Shown: positions 11,041 through 21,221 of the stretch, piece by piece
How positions within the stretch are numbered: position 1 is the first letter of the stretch
Layout: each line of letters begins with the position of its first letter
The notes under the pieces: generated by a model
What the model was told of the DNA's origin: nothing
What the model saw: only the letters and a program-made list of their open reading frames with translations
The model's database searches: none
Source of the DNA: Trematomus loennbergii
Taxonomy: Eukaryota; Chordata; Actinopteri; Perciformes; Nototheniidae
Length of the DNA stretch: 64,000 nucleotides
Direction of reading: 5' to 3'
NCBI GenBank assembly: GCA_012861695.1
Contig: JAAOOA010000608.1
Span: forward strand, 82,001 to 146,000
Made by a program: the position numbers and the translations under genes

Positions 11041-11811
11041 ACCGTGGCCGGTGAATGGCCACACATGCGGAGCACACAGCACACACAGTGAAGATTGTTC
11101 TCCGCATCTACCCATCCTAGTGCTAGGAGACTAGCACTAGGAGTGGTAAATACAACAATATAGCGCTACTGCAGTCGCTGAGAATGAAGCTAATTAGCTT
11201 CTAAGGAATAGAACAGCCCGCAAGAACCATAGGCCATGGTTACAGCAGTAACCATGCCGTAGTTGCATGGCCTAGGACCGTAGTTACAGTAGTAACTCTG
11301 GCCAGAACTTACCTTACTCTCTGCACCTAACAAAAAACAGGCAAATTATGGCACTGTGGGCTTTCCATACAAATTAAATGAGACGCAGCGAAAGCTGGGA
11401 ACTCAAATGCTAAAGATAGCTCGGGCACAACGCCACAAGCAGAACTTTCGAAAGAGCATCATAAGGGCAACTTTATGGGAGAGGAGGCGAGAACACTGTC
11501 GTCACCAGAAAGTAGCCCGACAATAACAAGACAGCAATCAGGACAACTTAGCTGGGAGAGGGTGCGGGAACACAGCCATCACCACAAGTTGACACGAACC
11601 TGTCCGTCGAGGCTCTGCACGGCGCACCGCCGGCCACAGCTCCTGGAGGACGCGTTAACAACCCGTAGCTCCGACTATCAGTCGCGAAGCTCCCCGCGGC
11701 CAGCTGTATGCAGAGAAATCCCTCAGATCAAACGTTCAAACCTGAACGCTGTAGGCTGCAAGAATGCAGCCACGGTACTCTCGCGCAACGAGAAGATGAA
11801 AGGAACAGATC
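11041..11811. other. DIRS leader region without recognised gene
   Basis: Minus-strand 5' portion of the DIRS element between the tandem arrays and the right inverted repeat. It has an open frame on the + strand at 11475-11918 that runs into the terminal repeat. It has no recognisable domain and is opposite to the element's coding strand, so I do not call it. Confidence 0.4.
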
Positions 11812-11957
11812 CTCTGATGACACCGGCTGATATAGCCGGTGTCACGTGGGTCACAGGTGACTTTGTTGATATTGGTACTCGTACTGCGCATGCGCACGAT
11901 GGACATATCCAGTGCTAAAAGCACCGCCTCTGGCGGTCAGTAGGGACGAAATAGAAC
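11812..11957. repeat. DIRS right inverted terminal repeat
   Basis: Inverse of 6590-6726 over its inner part, including 'gccggtgtca', 'cacgtgggtcacaggtgac' and 'tgcgcatgcgca'. The outer 20 bases ('agtagggacgaaatagaac') differ from the left end but are represented in the ICR. Confidence 0.85.
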
Positions 11958-13330
11958 AGAACCTTGAGGAACACAATTAGCATGTTCAACCACTCAGAAG
12001 ACAGCCCATCAAAGTGAACACATTGGGACCTTTCAGAGAGGTAGTTCACGGCTGGATATGCCAATACTGAGTAGCCTCTGCTTTAAGATGCGATGATCGA
12101 CGGTATCAAACGCTTTGGAAAGGTCAATAAATAGAGCTGCACAACTCTGCCTATTATCTAACATACTTGTAATGTCATTCACCACTTTCATTGTGGCAGT
12201 GATGGTGCTATGTTGCTTTCTGAAGCCTGACTGATGTTTTAGACAGGATATCATTTTTACATAGAAACTCCTTTACTTGTTCACTCACTAGGCGTTCGAG
12301 CACCTTCGCCAGAACTGACCATTTCGAGATGGGTCTATAATTATTTAAAATAGTTGCTTCCCCTCCTTTTAGCAAAGCAAGACATAAGCTGACTTCCATA
12401 CTTTTGGAATTGCATTTGTGCTGAGGGAGAGGTTAAAAAGGGTAGTGAGAGGTGGAGCAATAAAATCTGCAGCTATCTTTAAAAAGAAAGGTTCTACGTT
12501 GTCCGGGCCAGCCGGTTTCTTAGGATCTAACTTAGATAATGCTTCACGAACAACATCAACAGTAAAAGGAGTAAAACTGAAAGGGTTTTCCAAAACACAT
12601 TGTTCAGAGTCACAGACTGTGGTGTTCACAGAAGCAGAGTTAGTCACAGAATCAAACAGATAGCCACAGGACACAAAATGCTCATTAAAGCAATTGAACA
12701 TGGTGGCCCTGTCCGATATAGAGCCAGATGCTGTGGTTAGGCACGGAGGTAGCTCATTTCGGATTCCCCCGGTGGATATTGATTTTATGGCTTTCCAACA
12801 TTTCCTAGGATTATTTCGGTTTTCTGTGGTAACTGACAAATAGTACTTCGACTTAGCACTTTTGACATGTGAAGTGAAGCTATTCCTTAGCTGCCTACAA
12901 CGCAGCCATTCTACCTCTGAGCCTGATTTCCTAGCCTTTGCCCAGGCCTTGTTTCTCTCATGCAGGAGACTAGACAGTTCAGCAGAAAACCAAGGATTGT
13001 CTCGTCCTTTACTCTAAATGTACGCAGGGGTGCATGTCTATCAATGATCTCCATAAAACCAAGATAAAAATAAGACCATGCAGTTTCTACATCAGCACAC
13101 AGATCGATTTTTCCCCAATCAAACCCAAACAGATCATGAACAAAACCCTGCTCCACAAAATGTTTTATGTCTCTCTTAATGATAATACGAGGTTTAACCT
13201 TTTGGACCTTAGTGTCCCTAATTGTGGCTACAGCACAGTGGTCACTCACATCATTCGCACATACTCCCACAGATGAGTATTTATAGGGAACATTAGTTAG
13301 AACTAGAGAATGCAATTCCTGAAGAAATTG
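11958..13330 (-). mobile_element. LINE, 5' part (minus strand): endonuclease end and reverse transcriptase
   Basis: Minus-strand fragments run in order. First is the end of an AP-type endonuclease (DVSDHCAVATIRDT near 13240). Then come a linker, RT block 1 (ALSKLDPKKPAGPDNV near 12530), block 2 (LLKGGEATILNNYRPIS near 12350) and block 3 (QSGFRKQHST and LFIDLSKAFDTVDH near 12110-12230), ending in VPQGS at the DIRS junction. At least three frameshifts are present. The 5' end at about 13330 is truncated, as is usual for LINEs. Confidence 0.85.
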
Positions 13331-13391
13331 CTAGTGGAATGCTTTATGCTGAAAAGTAATGTGTAAGAAGAAAGTGAAGAATTTAGATTGA

Positions 13392-13459
<68 letters not shown>

Positions 13460-13794
13460 TGAACAGTTAGAACTGACTGCTGTCAGTTGGAGTGATGACA
13501 TCATCGTGTTCCATAACACAGGTGTTGATAGTTGAGCTAACGAGCTATGAAGAGATCAAAGGCTTCATTGTTCTGAATGAGAGATGAACCTCTTACATGT
13601 GAACGTTTTGTGGAAGAACGATAACAGATATCTGTGAAATTTCAAAACGTGAAGCATGTCAAGGAAGTTGAGTATCTGAAGTGTAATTTTTGTGTACTTT
13701 CGGGTTAATAATGTGGCCTTTTTGGCAGTTTAAGAAAGGTGTGCAGCTGCTGCTGTGAGGAAATATCTGCCTGAAATTACAATAGGCGCGTTCA
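13331..13794. other. Spacer with (GA)n microsatellite
   Basis: Mostly unique-looking DNA. A (GA)n tract occupies about 13396-13454 with a single interruption. No gene or element end was recognised. Confidence 0.6.
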
Positions 13795-14031
13795 CACCGG
13801 AGTACTTTGGAGTACTTTTCCCACAATAGTTCATCAGAACTACGATATATTTGCGTTCACACCAAAAAGCCCCAGGAACTAAAGTAGTTCAAATTAGTTC
13901 ATCTGACCCGCTTTTCAGTCCCTGCTAGAGAGCAGGGACTGTTGTGGGAGAAAATAGTTCGTACGTCTGATTGGCTGTGCGGAATGCAAACCACGCCCGT
14001 TTGACTCTGAATTTTTTTTTGTAAGCGGCCA

Positions 14032-14229
14032 TTGTATTTGCTCGCTTCGGCCAGCGCACCCGAAGAGATTACTTTTGTGAAAGCAGTTATTATAGCAACA
14101 CTAAATAAATCATCGGAGCGGTGGAGTGATGAGGATGTGTCGGCGCTTCTGGCGATTTACTCGGAGGACGCGAAGCGCCGCATTCAGAAGCTTCTACTGA
14201 ATGCAGTTTCCGTGGCTCAGCAAAGTTAG
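14032..14229 (+). pseudogene. Harbinger Myb/SANT-like accessory protein, first part
   Basis: Open frame of 65 codons. Its middle reads SERWSDEDVSALLAIYSED, the spacing of a trihelix/SANT-type DNA-binding domain, and it ends at a stop shortly after. In Harbinger elements a protein of this type binds the terminal repeats and imports the nuclease. Part of the domain appears truncated. A downstream piece is at 15106-15331. Confidence 0.5.
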
Positions 14230-15105
14230 CAGACCTGGCAAAGTCATGTCGGGACGACTACGAAGGTAAAATAAAATACATGCACTGCACTGTTTTAATC
14301 TGCACAATACTGGTCTTAGATGTACTTTTATTTGCTCAGTAGATCGAGCTAGCCATGCTAGAACTTGCTATCATAGGTCCAAGCTGGCTAACAACATCTA
14401 GCTAGCTAGCTATTCTCAGCCGTGCCCGCTATGAACACGTTTTGACTTGTGAATAAGTGTGCAATGTTCTGTAATTTGCTTCACTAACTCATGGCACTAA
14501 TCGTGTGTTTCAGGCGAGGTGTTTCTCTCAGGATTAGAAACTAGTTTTCCCCTCCGGGATAAAACGATAATATAACGTTAGCAATTAGCATGCTAGCTGG
14601 ACATAATGCTACCTCTAACAATACATTGTAGTTGCTATAATTTCAAGTCATTTGCAACATTCATTCTACATGTTAATGGTAAAAGCTTAAACAGTTGATT
14701 ACCTGCATGCCACAAAGACTGATGTTCTAATATTTTTGCACATTTAAGTAGAAATGTAATTGAAATTCTATTTATTTTCCTTTTTTTTATTGATTGTTAT
14801 AATTGTACTCAGCCATGTTATGTTAGATGTCAATCCACTTACACTGTAACTACTCTGGCCTTGAAAGAAGGTTACACATCTAACTGATGTCCACTAATCC
14901 CTATAAAACAAAGTTCAAGCATACATTAAGCACAAAACAATAAATAAGGGCACTTTGATATTTATTTTTTATTTGATATTATTTGATCCTATCTTATCTT
15001 CTACTTTACACCTGCATTTTGTACACTGTCCCTGCCTGCACCATGTCCAATGTTGTCTCGTTGTTGCGATTAAACTGATCTTGTATCTTGCATATTTCAC
15101 CTTAG

Positions 15106-15331
15106 GAAAGTGGGCACGCGATGACAGCTTCCTTGACACCATCATGGCGATGGACCGCCGTGCCATGGTCAGCAAGGAGAATGAGGACCTGCGTGCCAAG
15201 GAGATGCACGACGAACGGCTGCTGCATTCACACAAGGCCCAGGAATCGGACGACCAGCTGCTCATGGTGCCAGGTGGAGCAACAAAATACCTTTCAGGCT
15301 GGGCTTCTGGCAGTGCTAAGCGAGCTGATTA
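15106..15331 (+). pseudogene. Harbinger accessory protein, C-terminal exon-like piece
   Basis: After a plausible acceptor (cttag at about 15105), the frame reads KWARDDSFLDTIMAMDRRAM and then a charged helix-rich stretch (KENEDLRAKEMHDERLL), then a stop at about 15330. The Phe-Leu-aromatic/Met-rich C-terminal helix is typical of Myb-like transposon proteins that contact the nuclease. I infer that it belongs with 14032-14229. Confidence 0.5.
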
Positions 15332-15398
15332 AATCCAACAGGCCTTCAATACAAAAATTAAGAAAAACTTGTCGTCGTTGATAAACTGTACAATGACT

Positions 15399-15560
15399 TG
15401 TTGGGAGGCGTGTGGTGCAGTGGTCTGGTGCGTTGGTGTTCGGATCAGGGGAGCACAGGTTCAAACCCCACTGCAGTCAGGATGTCGTTGTGTCCCTGGG
15501 CAAGACACTTCACCCCAAATTGCCTACACCTGGGACAGTTAATTTTGTATTATTGTGATT
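15399..15560 (+). mobile_element. tRNA-derived SINE, 3'-truncated
   Basis: The head contains an A-box-like 'tggtgcagtggt' and a B-box 'ggttcaaacccc' (about 15460), followed by the body 'cctgggcaagacacttcacc'. The same sequence is more complete at 62231-62412. The 3' tail is replaced by TA-rich sequence. Confidence 0.85.
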
Positions 15561-16079
15561 ATATATATATATGCCACTGTTATTAATACTGACACCTAAC
15601 TTTGCACTAAGGTGTGTCTGCTGCTGAGCCTACCTATTGTTATTATATATATATATATATTATTGCCACTGTTATTATATTGTTTTGATACTACTGACAC
15701 TTATTGATCTGCTGCTGATAAATAAAAGAGAACCTACATGCACGGCACTAGCATCATGACTGTCTTTGTTTAAACCAGCAGCAGTGCAGCGGTACACAGA
15801 CTAACCTGTGTGTGTGTAACGTAGTTCTTCAGGTGTGTATGCTTAACATGTATGTATTTATCACAGTAAAGATGGTATACAAAAGCTTTTTAAAGAGCTT
15901 TCAACCTCATCCCATTGTCTTTAACACACATTTAACATAATATACTCATATTAATATACAAATATACAGTATGAGTACTGTTTTGATACTGACATTTAAT
16001 CTTTGCACTAAGGTGTGTCTGCACTATTGTAATTGTGTCTGTTGACTGTGGTAAATAAAAGAGAGAACCAAATGCACTG

Positions 16080-16330
16080 TACAAAAGATCAGCTTTATTG
16101 TCAATTTACAATTTCCATGCTGTTCAGATGCCTCATAAGGGCTGTGCGCGTGTCTTGCCCCGCGGCGATTTTTTAGGCTCACATCCCGGTAGTTGGTGTT
16201 GCATCTCCCCAACGTTGCTTCCAGGCGAATACAGAGGAGTTGAAAAGAGCCCTTGGACATTCGGAAATCTTTGATCCACTGCACATTGGTGTACGTTGGC
16301 ACCAGTGGCGGCTGGTGGCCTTTTTTGGTG
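16080..16330 (-). pseudogene. Harbinger nuclease, N-terminal fragment
   Basis: Minus-strand frame with NVQWIKDFRMSKGSFQLLCI followed by RLEATLGR, the start-of-domain pattern of HARBI1-type DDE nucleases (FRMS..tF..L). None of the three catalytic acidic residues is present, because the fragment ends in a frameshift and stops near 16130. Confidence 0.6.
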
Positions 16331-17139
16331 GGGCTCTTGACATATAGAATCAAACGTACCCGGCACATTTATTCGAGAAACGACCCCTTAAATTATGACT
16401 TCTGGTGATGTTAGAGGGGGGGGGGGAAGGAGAAATCGAGGCTTAAAAATATGAGAAGGCTGATCAATACCTCCATAATCTTCAGTGTGGAAAATATTAT
16501 TTATCAACCTGAACATCTACCACTGTACCAGGAATTTGTATTCTCAGAACTGGTCTTTGTTTTTTTCTTCTTAAAACTGTTCATGTTTATGAACCAACAC
16601 CTCCACCAAGTGGCTTTACAGTGAACTGCATGTGGGATATAAAAACTGGAGATAATGTGTTTCTGGTCATTAATAGCATCTTTTCAGTAGCATTAATTAT
16701 AAATATTTAAGTGGTTCAATACAAGTCACTACAGCATTTCAAACTGAACTGTGAATAAATGCAATTTAAAAAAAAGAACCACAGCACAAAATGTCATACA
16801 TTGTGTTTTTTCTTTGTTTCTCTGAGGATTATTACAAACAGGCTTATTTACATATAGCAATAACTCAGAAATGAAAAAGCTACATCGTCTAACACGAACA
16901 ACCAGTTAGCATAATGATAATATATGTGTTATGTACAATGTAACTGACAAGGCTAGAGCAAGAAAGAACATAAAGTTTGCAAAAGGTTTAAATAATTCAA
17001 GTATCTGTCTTCAGATTACATGGAGGTTTTAGTCCGATGGAAGCAGATTTTTAAGCGACACTCTTTGTTTGAAGAGCAAGCATGGGAAACAAAAGACAGC
17101 ATTACCTGTTTGCATCCAGCTAGCCAAGCCTTTTTGGTG
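16331..17139. other. AT-rich spacer, no gene seen
   Basis: Contains a poly-G run at 16416-16425 but no coding pattern. The start, 'cagtggcggctggtgg' (about 16303), resembles the end of a DNA transposon, but no partner end was found. Confidence 0.4.
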
Positions 17140-18120
17140 TACCAGCTCAACACACTCTCACTCCCAACGCGTCCAGGAGCGACGCTTGGTCAGAATTCCG
17201 TGGCGTCCAGTTGTGACCGCGCCGAGTCTCCATCAGCGTCATAAACGGATGCAAGAGCTTTCAACTGATTGCAATGTATTCCCATCGGCGGCGGTATTTG
17301 ACGCTTAGGGAAGCACGGCATTCGTTTGTGTCGCGCTGTTAAAGGCAATGTAAGCGTCCATTCCCATTGGATAACGGATAATTGTACACCGGAAGTAAGT
17401 ATTCTCCTTACTGTCGATGATTTGACAGTGATATCTCCATTACTCATCCACTCAAACACCAGATTACCTTTGTTAATTAAACGATATGATAGGCTTAAAT
17501 GTGTACAATGCTTTTGTGTTTTTCCCCTTCAATTCTGAGACAACTTGTTTTCTCTGAAATGTGGAGCGCCAAAGAGACTACACTACCACAATCCCCAGCT
17601 ATGTTGTGACGACTTATGTCCGCTTTTGTGATAAGTCAACAAGCTCTGTGATTGGATGAAACATAAATAGGTGATATCTGCACTACTCATTAACTCAAAA
17701 ACACCAGATTATCCTTGTTAATGAAAACGACATTGATAGGTTTTAGTGTACAATGCTTTTGTCATGTTTTTCCCCTTCAATTCTGAGAAACAAGTAGTTT
17801 TGAGTTTTGAATGGCCGAAGACACTACACTACCCACAATCCTCAGCTATCTTCGCGAGGCCAGTCTCAAGGTCACGTAGTTCACGTGATACATCGCTCGG
17901 AACCTTGAGACACCACTACCCACATCCCAGCTATTGTTATGACGACTTCTGTCCGCTTTGCGACAAAACCTTGTGATAAGTCAACAAGCTCTGTGATTGG
18001 ATAAAACATAAATAATGATATCTGCACTACTCATTAACTCAAAAACACCAGATTCCAGGCCAGGTCTCGAGGTCATGTAGTTCACGTGATACATCGCTCG
18101 GAACCTGAGACACCAGCAAG
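17140..18120 (+). repeat. Interspersed repeat with internal duplication
   Basis: 17140-17660 is the inverted relative of 1870-2420. The distal unit ('tacaatgcttttg', 'tttttccccttcaattctgaga', 'cactaccac(a)atcc.cagct', 'gataagtcaacaagctctgtgattgg', 'actcattaactcaaaaacaccag') is repeated at about 17500-17710 and 17750-18050. A 40-base block ('aggtca.gtagttcacgtga', 'tacatcgctcggaacc') occurs at 17869-17905 and 18069-18105. The superfamily is unknown. Confidence 0.7.
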
Positions 18121-18980
18121 GTAAGCTGTAATAAACTCGACTGCTCACTTCATTTCGACAATATTCAAATATAACACAAATAAAATATTTGGGTTATGTA
18201 TTCAAGTCCCACCCAGGCAGCAGGATTCGTAAGACAGTACGAGAAACTTAAAGAAAAAGTAGTCTGTAACAGTTATTTTCTTTTTGTAATAACGGCTCAT
18301 TTAGAAGCTAGCATTAGCCACCGTTTGGCTAGCTAGCTGTTTAGTACAATGTCGTAGTCATCAAAGGAGCTAGCACTGTTAGTTGTATCGCTCATCAAAA
18401 CAAAGAGGACTCTCTGGAGCGAAAGTATTTGTAATTATTATATTTATTTATTATTTATTACTTAGCGGGAGTGTTTTACGTGTTCGGTGTAATGACGTAA
18501 CATTTTTAGGACACGTCACTGCGGTTGCTGGTCATTGTTTTTTTTACCATAAGCTGTCATCAAGAAGGAATGCATCATTTAATGTCATGATGTTTATATG
18601 TGAACAAATTACACAGTACATTAGAAGTCAGTACACATTAGCCTAATTATTAACAGAATGTTGTTCAATTTGTTCAAAATGGAGTCACTTAGCATTGGTT
18701 TAAATGTTACATTCTATTATACAAAAACCCCACTTGTCATTTGTGTTTGAATATATTGAATATTCACATACATATGAATATATTCATTTGATTCAAACCA
18801 TTGGAAGTTTGCGCACTATCTCAAGTATTCACAGCATATTAGACTGTACTCTATCTCTCCAATTGCATTTAATATAGAGCATGAACTTAATACATATTTG
18901 TGTATTTGAGAAAAAATTGATTGAAACTGACAGCCAAACATTTTTGAGATAATCCCTCTATGTTTAACTTTCATTTGCAG

Positions 18981-19183
18981 AATGACAAAGCCCAAAACCC
19001 AACTGTGCCCCTCCTGCCAGGCCCAAATTCCCTTGGGCGTGAAACATGCGTGGCGTGTGTCTGCCCCTTCAAATAAATACAATTTTTTTTTTAAAAGAAG
19101 CGGAATTGAAGGACTCTAGCTGGGGGGCTTCTGTGAAGAGCAACAGGAATGCCAGCAGGACCGTTAAGTCGGCCGAGCTATCT
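18981..19183 (+). CDS. Chromo-like gene, exon 1 (zinc-ribbon-like)
   Basis: Acceptor tcatttgcag precedes the exon; a Met codon is at 18982, so a 5' non-coding exon probably lies upstream. It encodes [20 protein letters not shown] second cysteine pair (CVACVCPF) is in another frame because one base seems lost at about 19047. A T-run at 19083-19092 causes a further shift before [19 protein letters not shown]. The donor is gtgagt at 19184, phase 0. Confidence 0.65.
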
Positions 19184-21162
19184 GTGAGTTTAAATTACTT
19201 ATTATTTAAGATGTTGGCCTCTCAGACGATTAATATCTTATTTGTCAAACAGCCTTGCCCTCAGTGAATGTGAAACCATTTTTCGGGCTTTAACAAACCA
19301 AAAGATTTGTATCATTGATCAACGTGCCTATATGCAATCTTTTTCGCTCCAATTCTTGCAGGTTCTTAAACTACACACCCTTGGCTCCAGCCCGGTCCTT
19401 TTCCTTTGCAATAAGGGCCGCAATGGGGAGATCCTACTCAAAATGAGGAAACTCTATGAGTACCTCCTGAAAAGTAAGATCATCCTTGTACTTTATTATC
19501 TCATTGTGTAGTCGTCCATGGGCTTTGTGTCAATGCATTCATCAAATTCACACTTCTGTTACATCTATCCCGTTATATCATTAAAATGTCATCCCCCCTG
19601 AGCCTTTTTTATATAATACAACCTATGCTGTATTATAGAACAAAGGCTGTCAACATGGGCTTGTCAGGGCCAGCATGTTATCACTGTGAACACTAAGATA
19701 CTAATATGAGGGTACCACACTAATGGTATTGCAGTTACCTACTTTTTAGTTTTTATTTATAATTAATTATTTGTATGCATATTTCTTTATTTTGTATTGT
19801 GTTTTAAGCCTGTACAGCACTTTGGACAACATTGAAATGTGCTATACACAAATATTTAAAGGGTTGAATTGAATGCAAATGTCGACATTACTCACCTGTA
19901 GTTAGCAAGCATGCACGTTATGCATGTGTCTGTAATACAAACACATCTCTGCAGGCATCATAAAGATATGAGGCTGCTCTGTTTTCCCAGTTTGTAACTC
20001 TTGCCTCCTCTCTTCATGTCTTAATCCCTCTCACATGAGATGGGAGAAGAGGAGGAGACACCTCGAGAGACGAGTTGAGGCAAAAGACATTCAATGAAAT
20101 TAGACATCATGACACTCCTACCTCGCACCCTAATGTCCAGGACACACATGGTGCCGTACGCTGCACGTGTGCTTATCATTACGGCTTATGCTTTTTATCT
20201 GGGCATCCGGAGAAACATGTCAGAGCAGCCATAGTTTCGAAATGACACAGAAGAAAAGTCATGCCTATTTTCTTCTGTGAGACGCACGTGGTTCTTTGCA
20301 AAAACATACCCGGCAACAAACCTGTCTTAGTCTTATCACCATGTTTCATGTTTCATTACAGATTTAATGTATTTATCTGCAAGTTTTAAATGATTTCTAG
20401 TTTAATGAGAGAAGCTGCTCCAGACTGCAACTACATTTTCATTATGATCATGGTCTTAACTAAATACGATAAGTTGTTGTGTTAAACACTGATATGAGAA
20501 ACATAGCAATATGTCTACAGTCAGCTGTGGTAGCTTAAAAACATTTTTTCCACACTACCTGAATTTCATTCACTAAGAACTACCTGGTTGATTTATAATA
20601 AAGGGAAATTCAATGCATTTAATTAATTTCTTGCAAGTGAGGCCAAAATAAAGTCTTCCTTAAATGTGTTCTGTTAATTTTCCCTTGTATTATTTTCAAC
20701 ATTTGCAGTGTGTGCTGCACAACAAGCTGCATCAACATCTGCTGGTCCACCAGCACCCCCTGGACCAGAGCAAGAGCCAGAGCGAGAGACGGAGACAGAG
20801 ACGGAGCGAGAGCCAGAGCCAGAGACAGAGACGGAGCAAGAGCCAGAGCGAGAGCCAGAGACAGAGACGGAGCGAGAGCAGAGACAGAGACGGAGCCAGA
20901 GCCAGAGCCAGAGACGGAGCGAGAGCCAGAGACAGAGACGGAGCAAGAGCCAGAGCGAGAGCCAGAGACAGAGACGGAGCGAGAGCCAGAGACAGAGACG
21001 GAGCAAGAGCCAGAGCGAGAGCCAGAGACAGAGACGGAGCGAGAGCCAGAGCCAGAGACGGAGACAGAGATGGAGCGAGAGCCAGAGCCAGAGACAGAGA
21101 CGGAGCGAGAGCCAGAGACAGAGACGGAGCGAGAGACAGAGACGGAGCGAGAGCCAGAGCGA

Positions 21163-21221
<59 letters not shown>

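Larger units (their letters stand above)
6549..11957 (-). mobile_element. DIRS-type tyrosine-recombinase retrotransposon (degenerate, 5.4 kb)
   Basis: Inverted terminal repeats (inner match 6590-6726 against 11812-11935), an internal complementary region at 6771-6873, and minus-strand gag-, RT- and RNase H-like remnants identify a DIRS1-like element. It interrupts a LINE. No target-site duplication is seen; both junctions share only the trinucleotide GTT (minus strand), as expected for recombinase-mediated insertion of a circle. No tyrosine recombinase domain is recognisable, and about 1.9 kb of the interior is replaced by tandem repeats, so this copy is non-autonomous. Confidence 0.85.
13795..16330. 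mobile_element. PIF/Harbinger-like DNA transposon remnant
   Basis: Two plus-strand pieces resembling the Myb/SANT-like accessory protein and one minus-strand piece resembling the start of the Harbinger nuclease are arranged convergently, as in this superfamily. The left end may be near 13795 ('gcgcgttcacaccggagtac', with 'gcgttcacacc' again at 13852). The right terminal repeat is not seen; the nuclease is cut off near 16310. A SINE (15399-15560) lies inside. Confidence 0.6.

Noticed and set aside
11475..11918. 147-codon + strand frame
   Set aside because: It runs into the DIRS inverted terminal repeat, is opposite to the element's coding strand and has no recognisable domain.
15399..15480. 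Functional tRNA gene
   Set aside because: Only A- and B-box-like motifs are present within a SINE head; no cloverleaf with an anticodon stem could be formed by eye.
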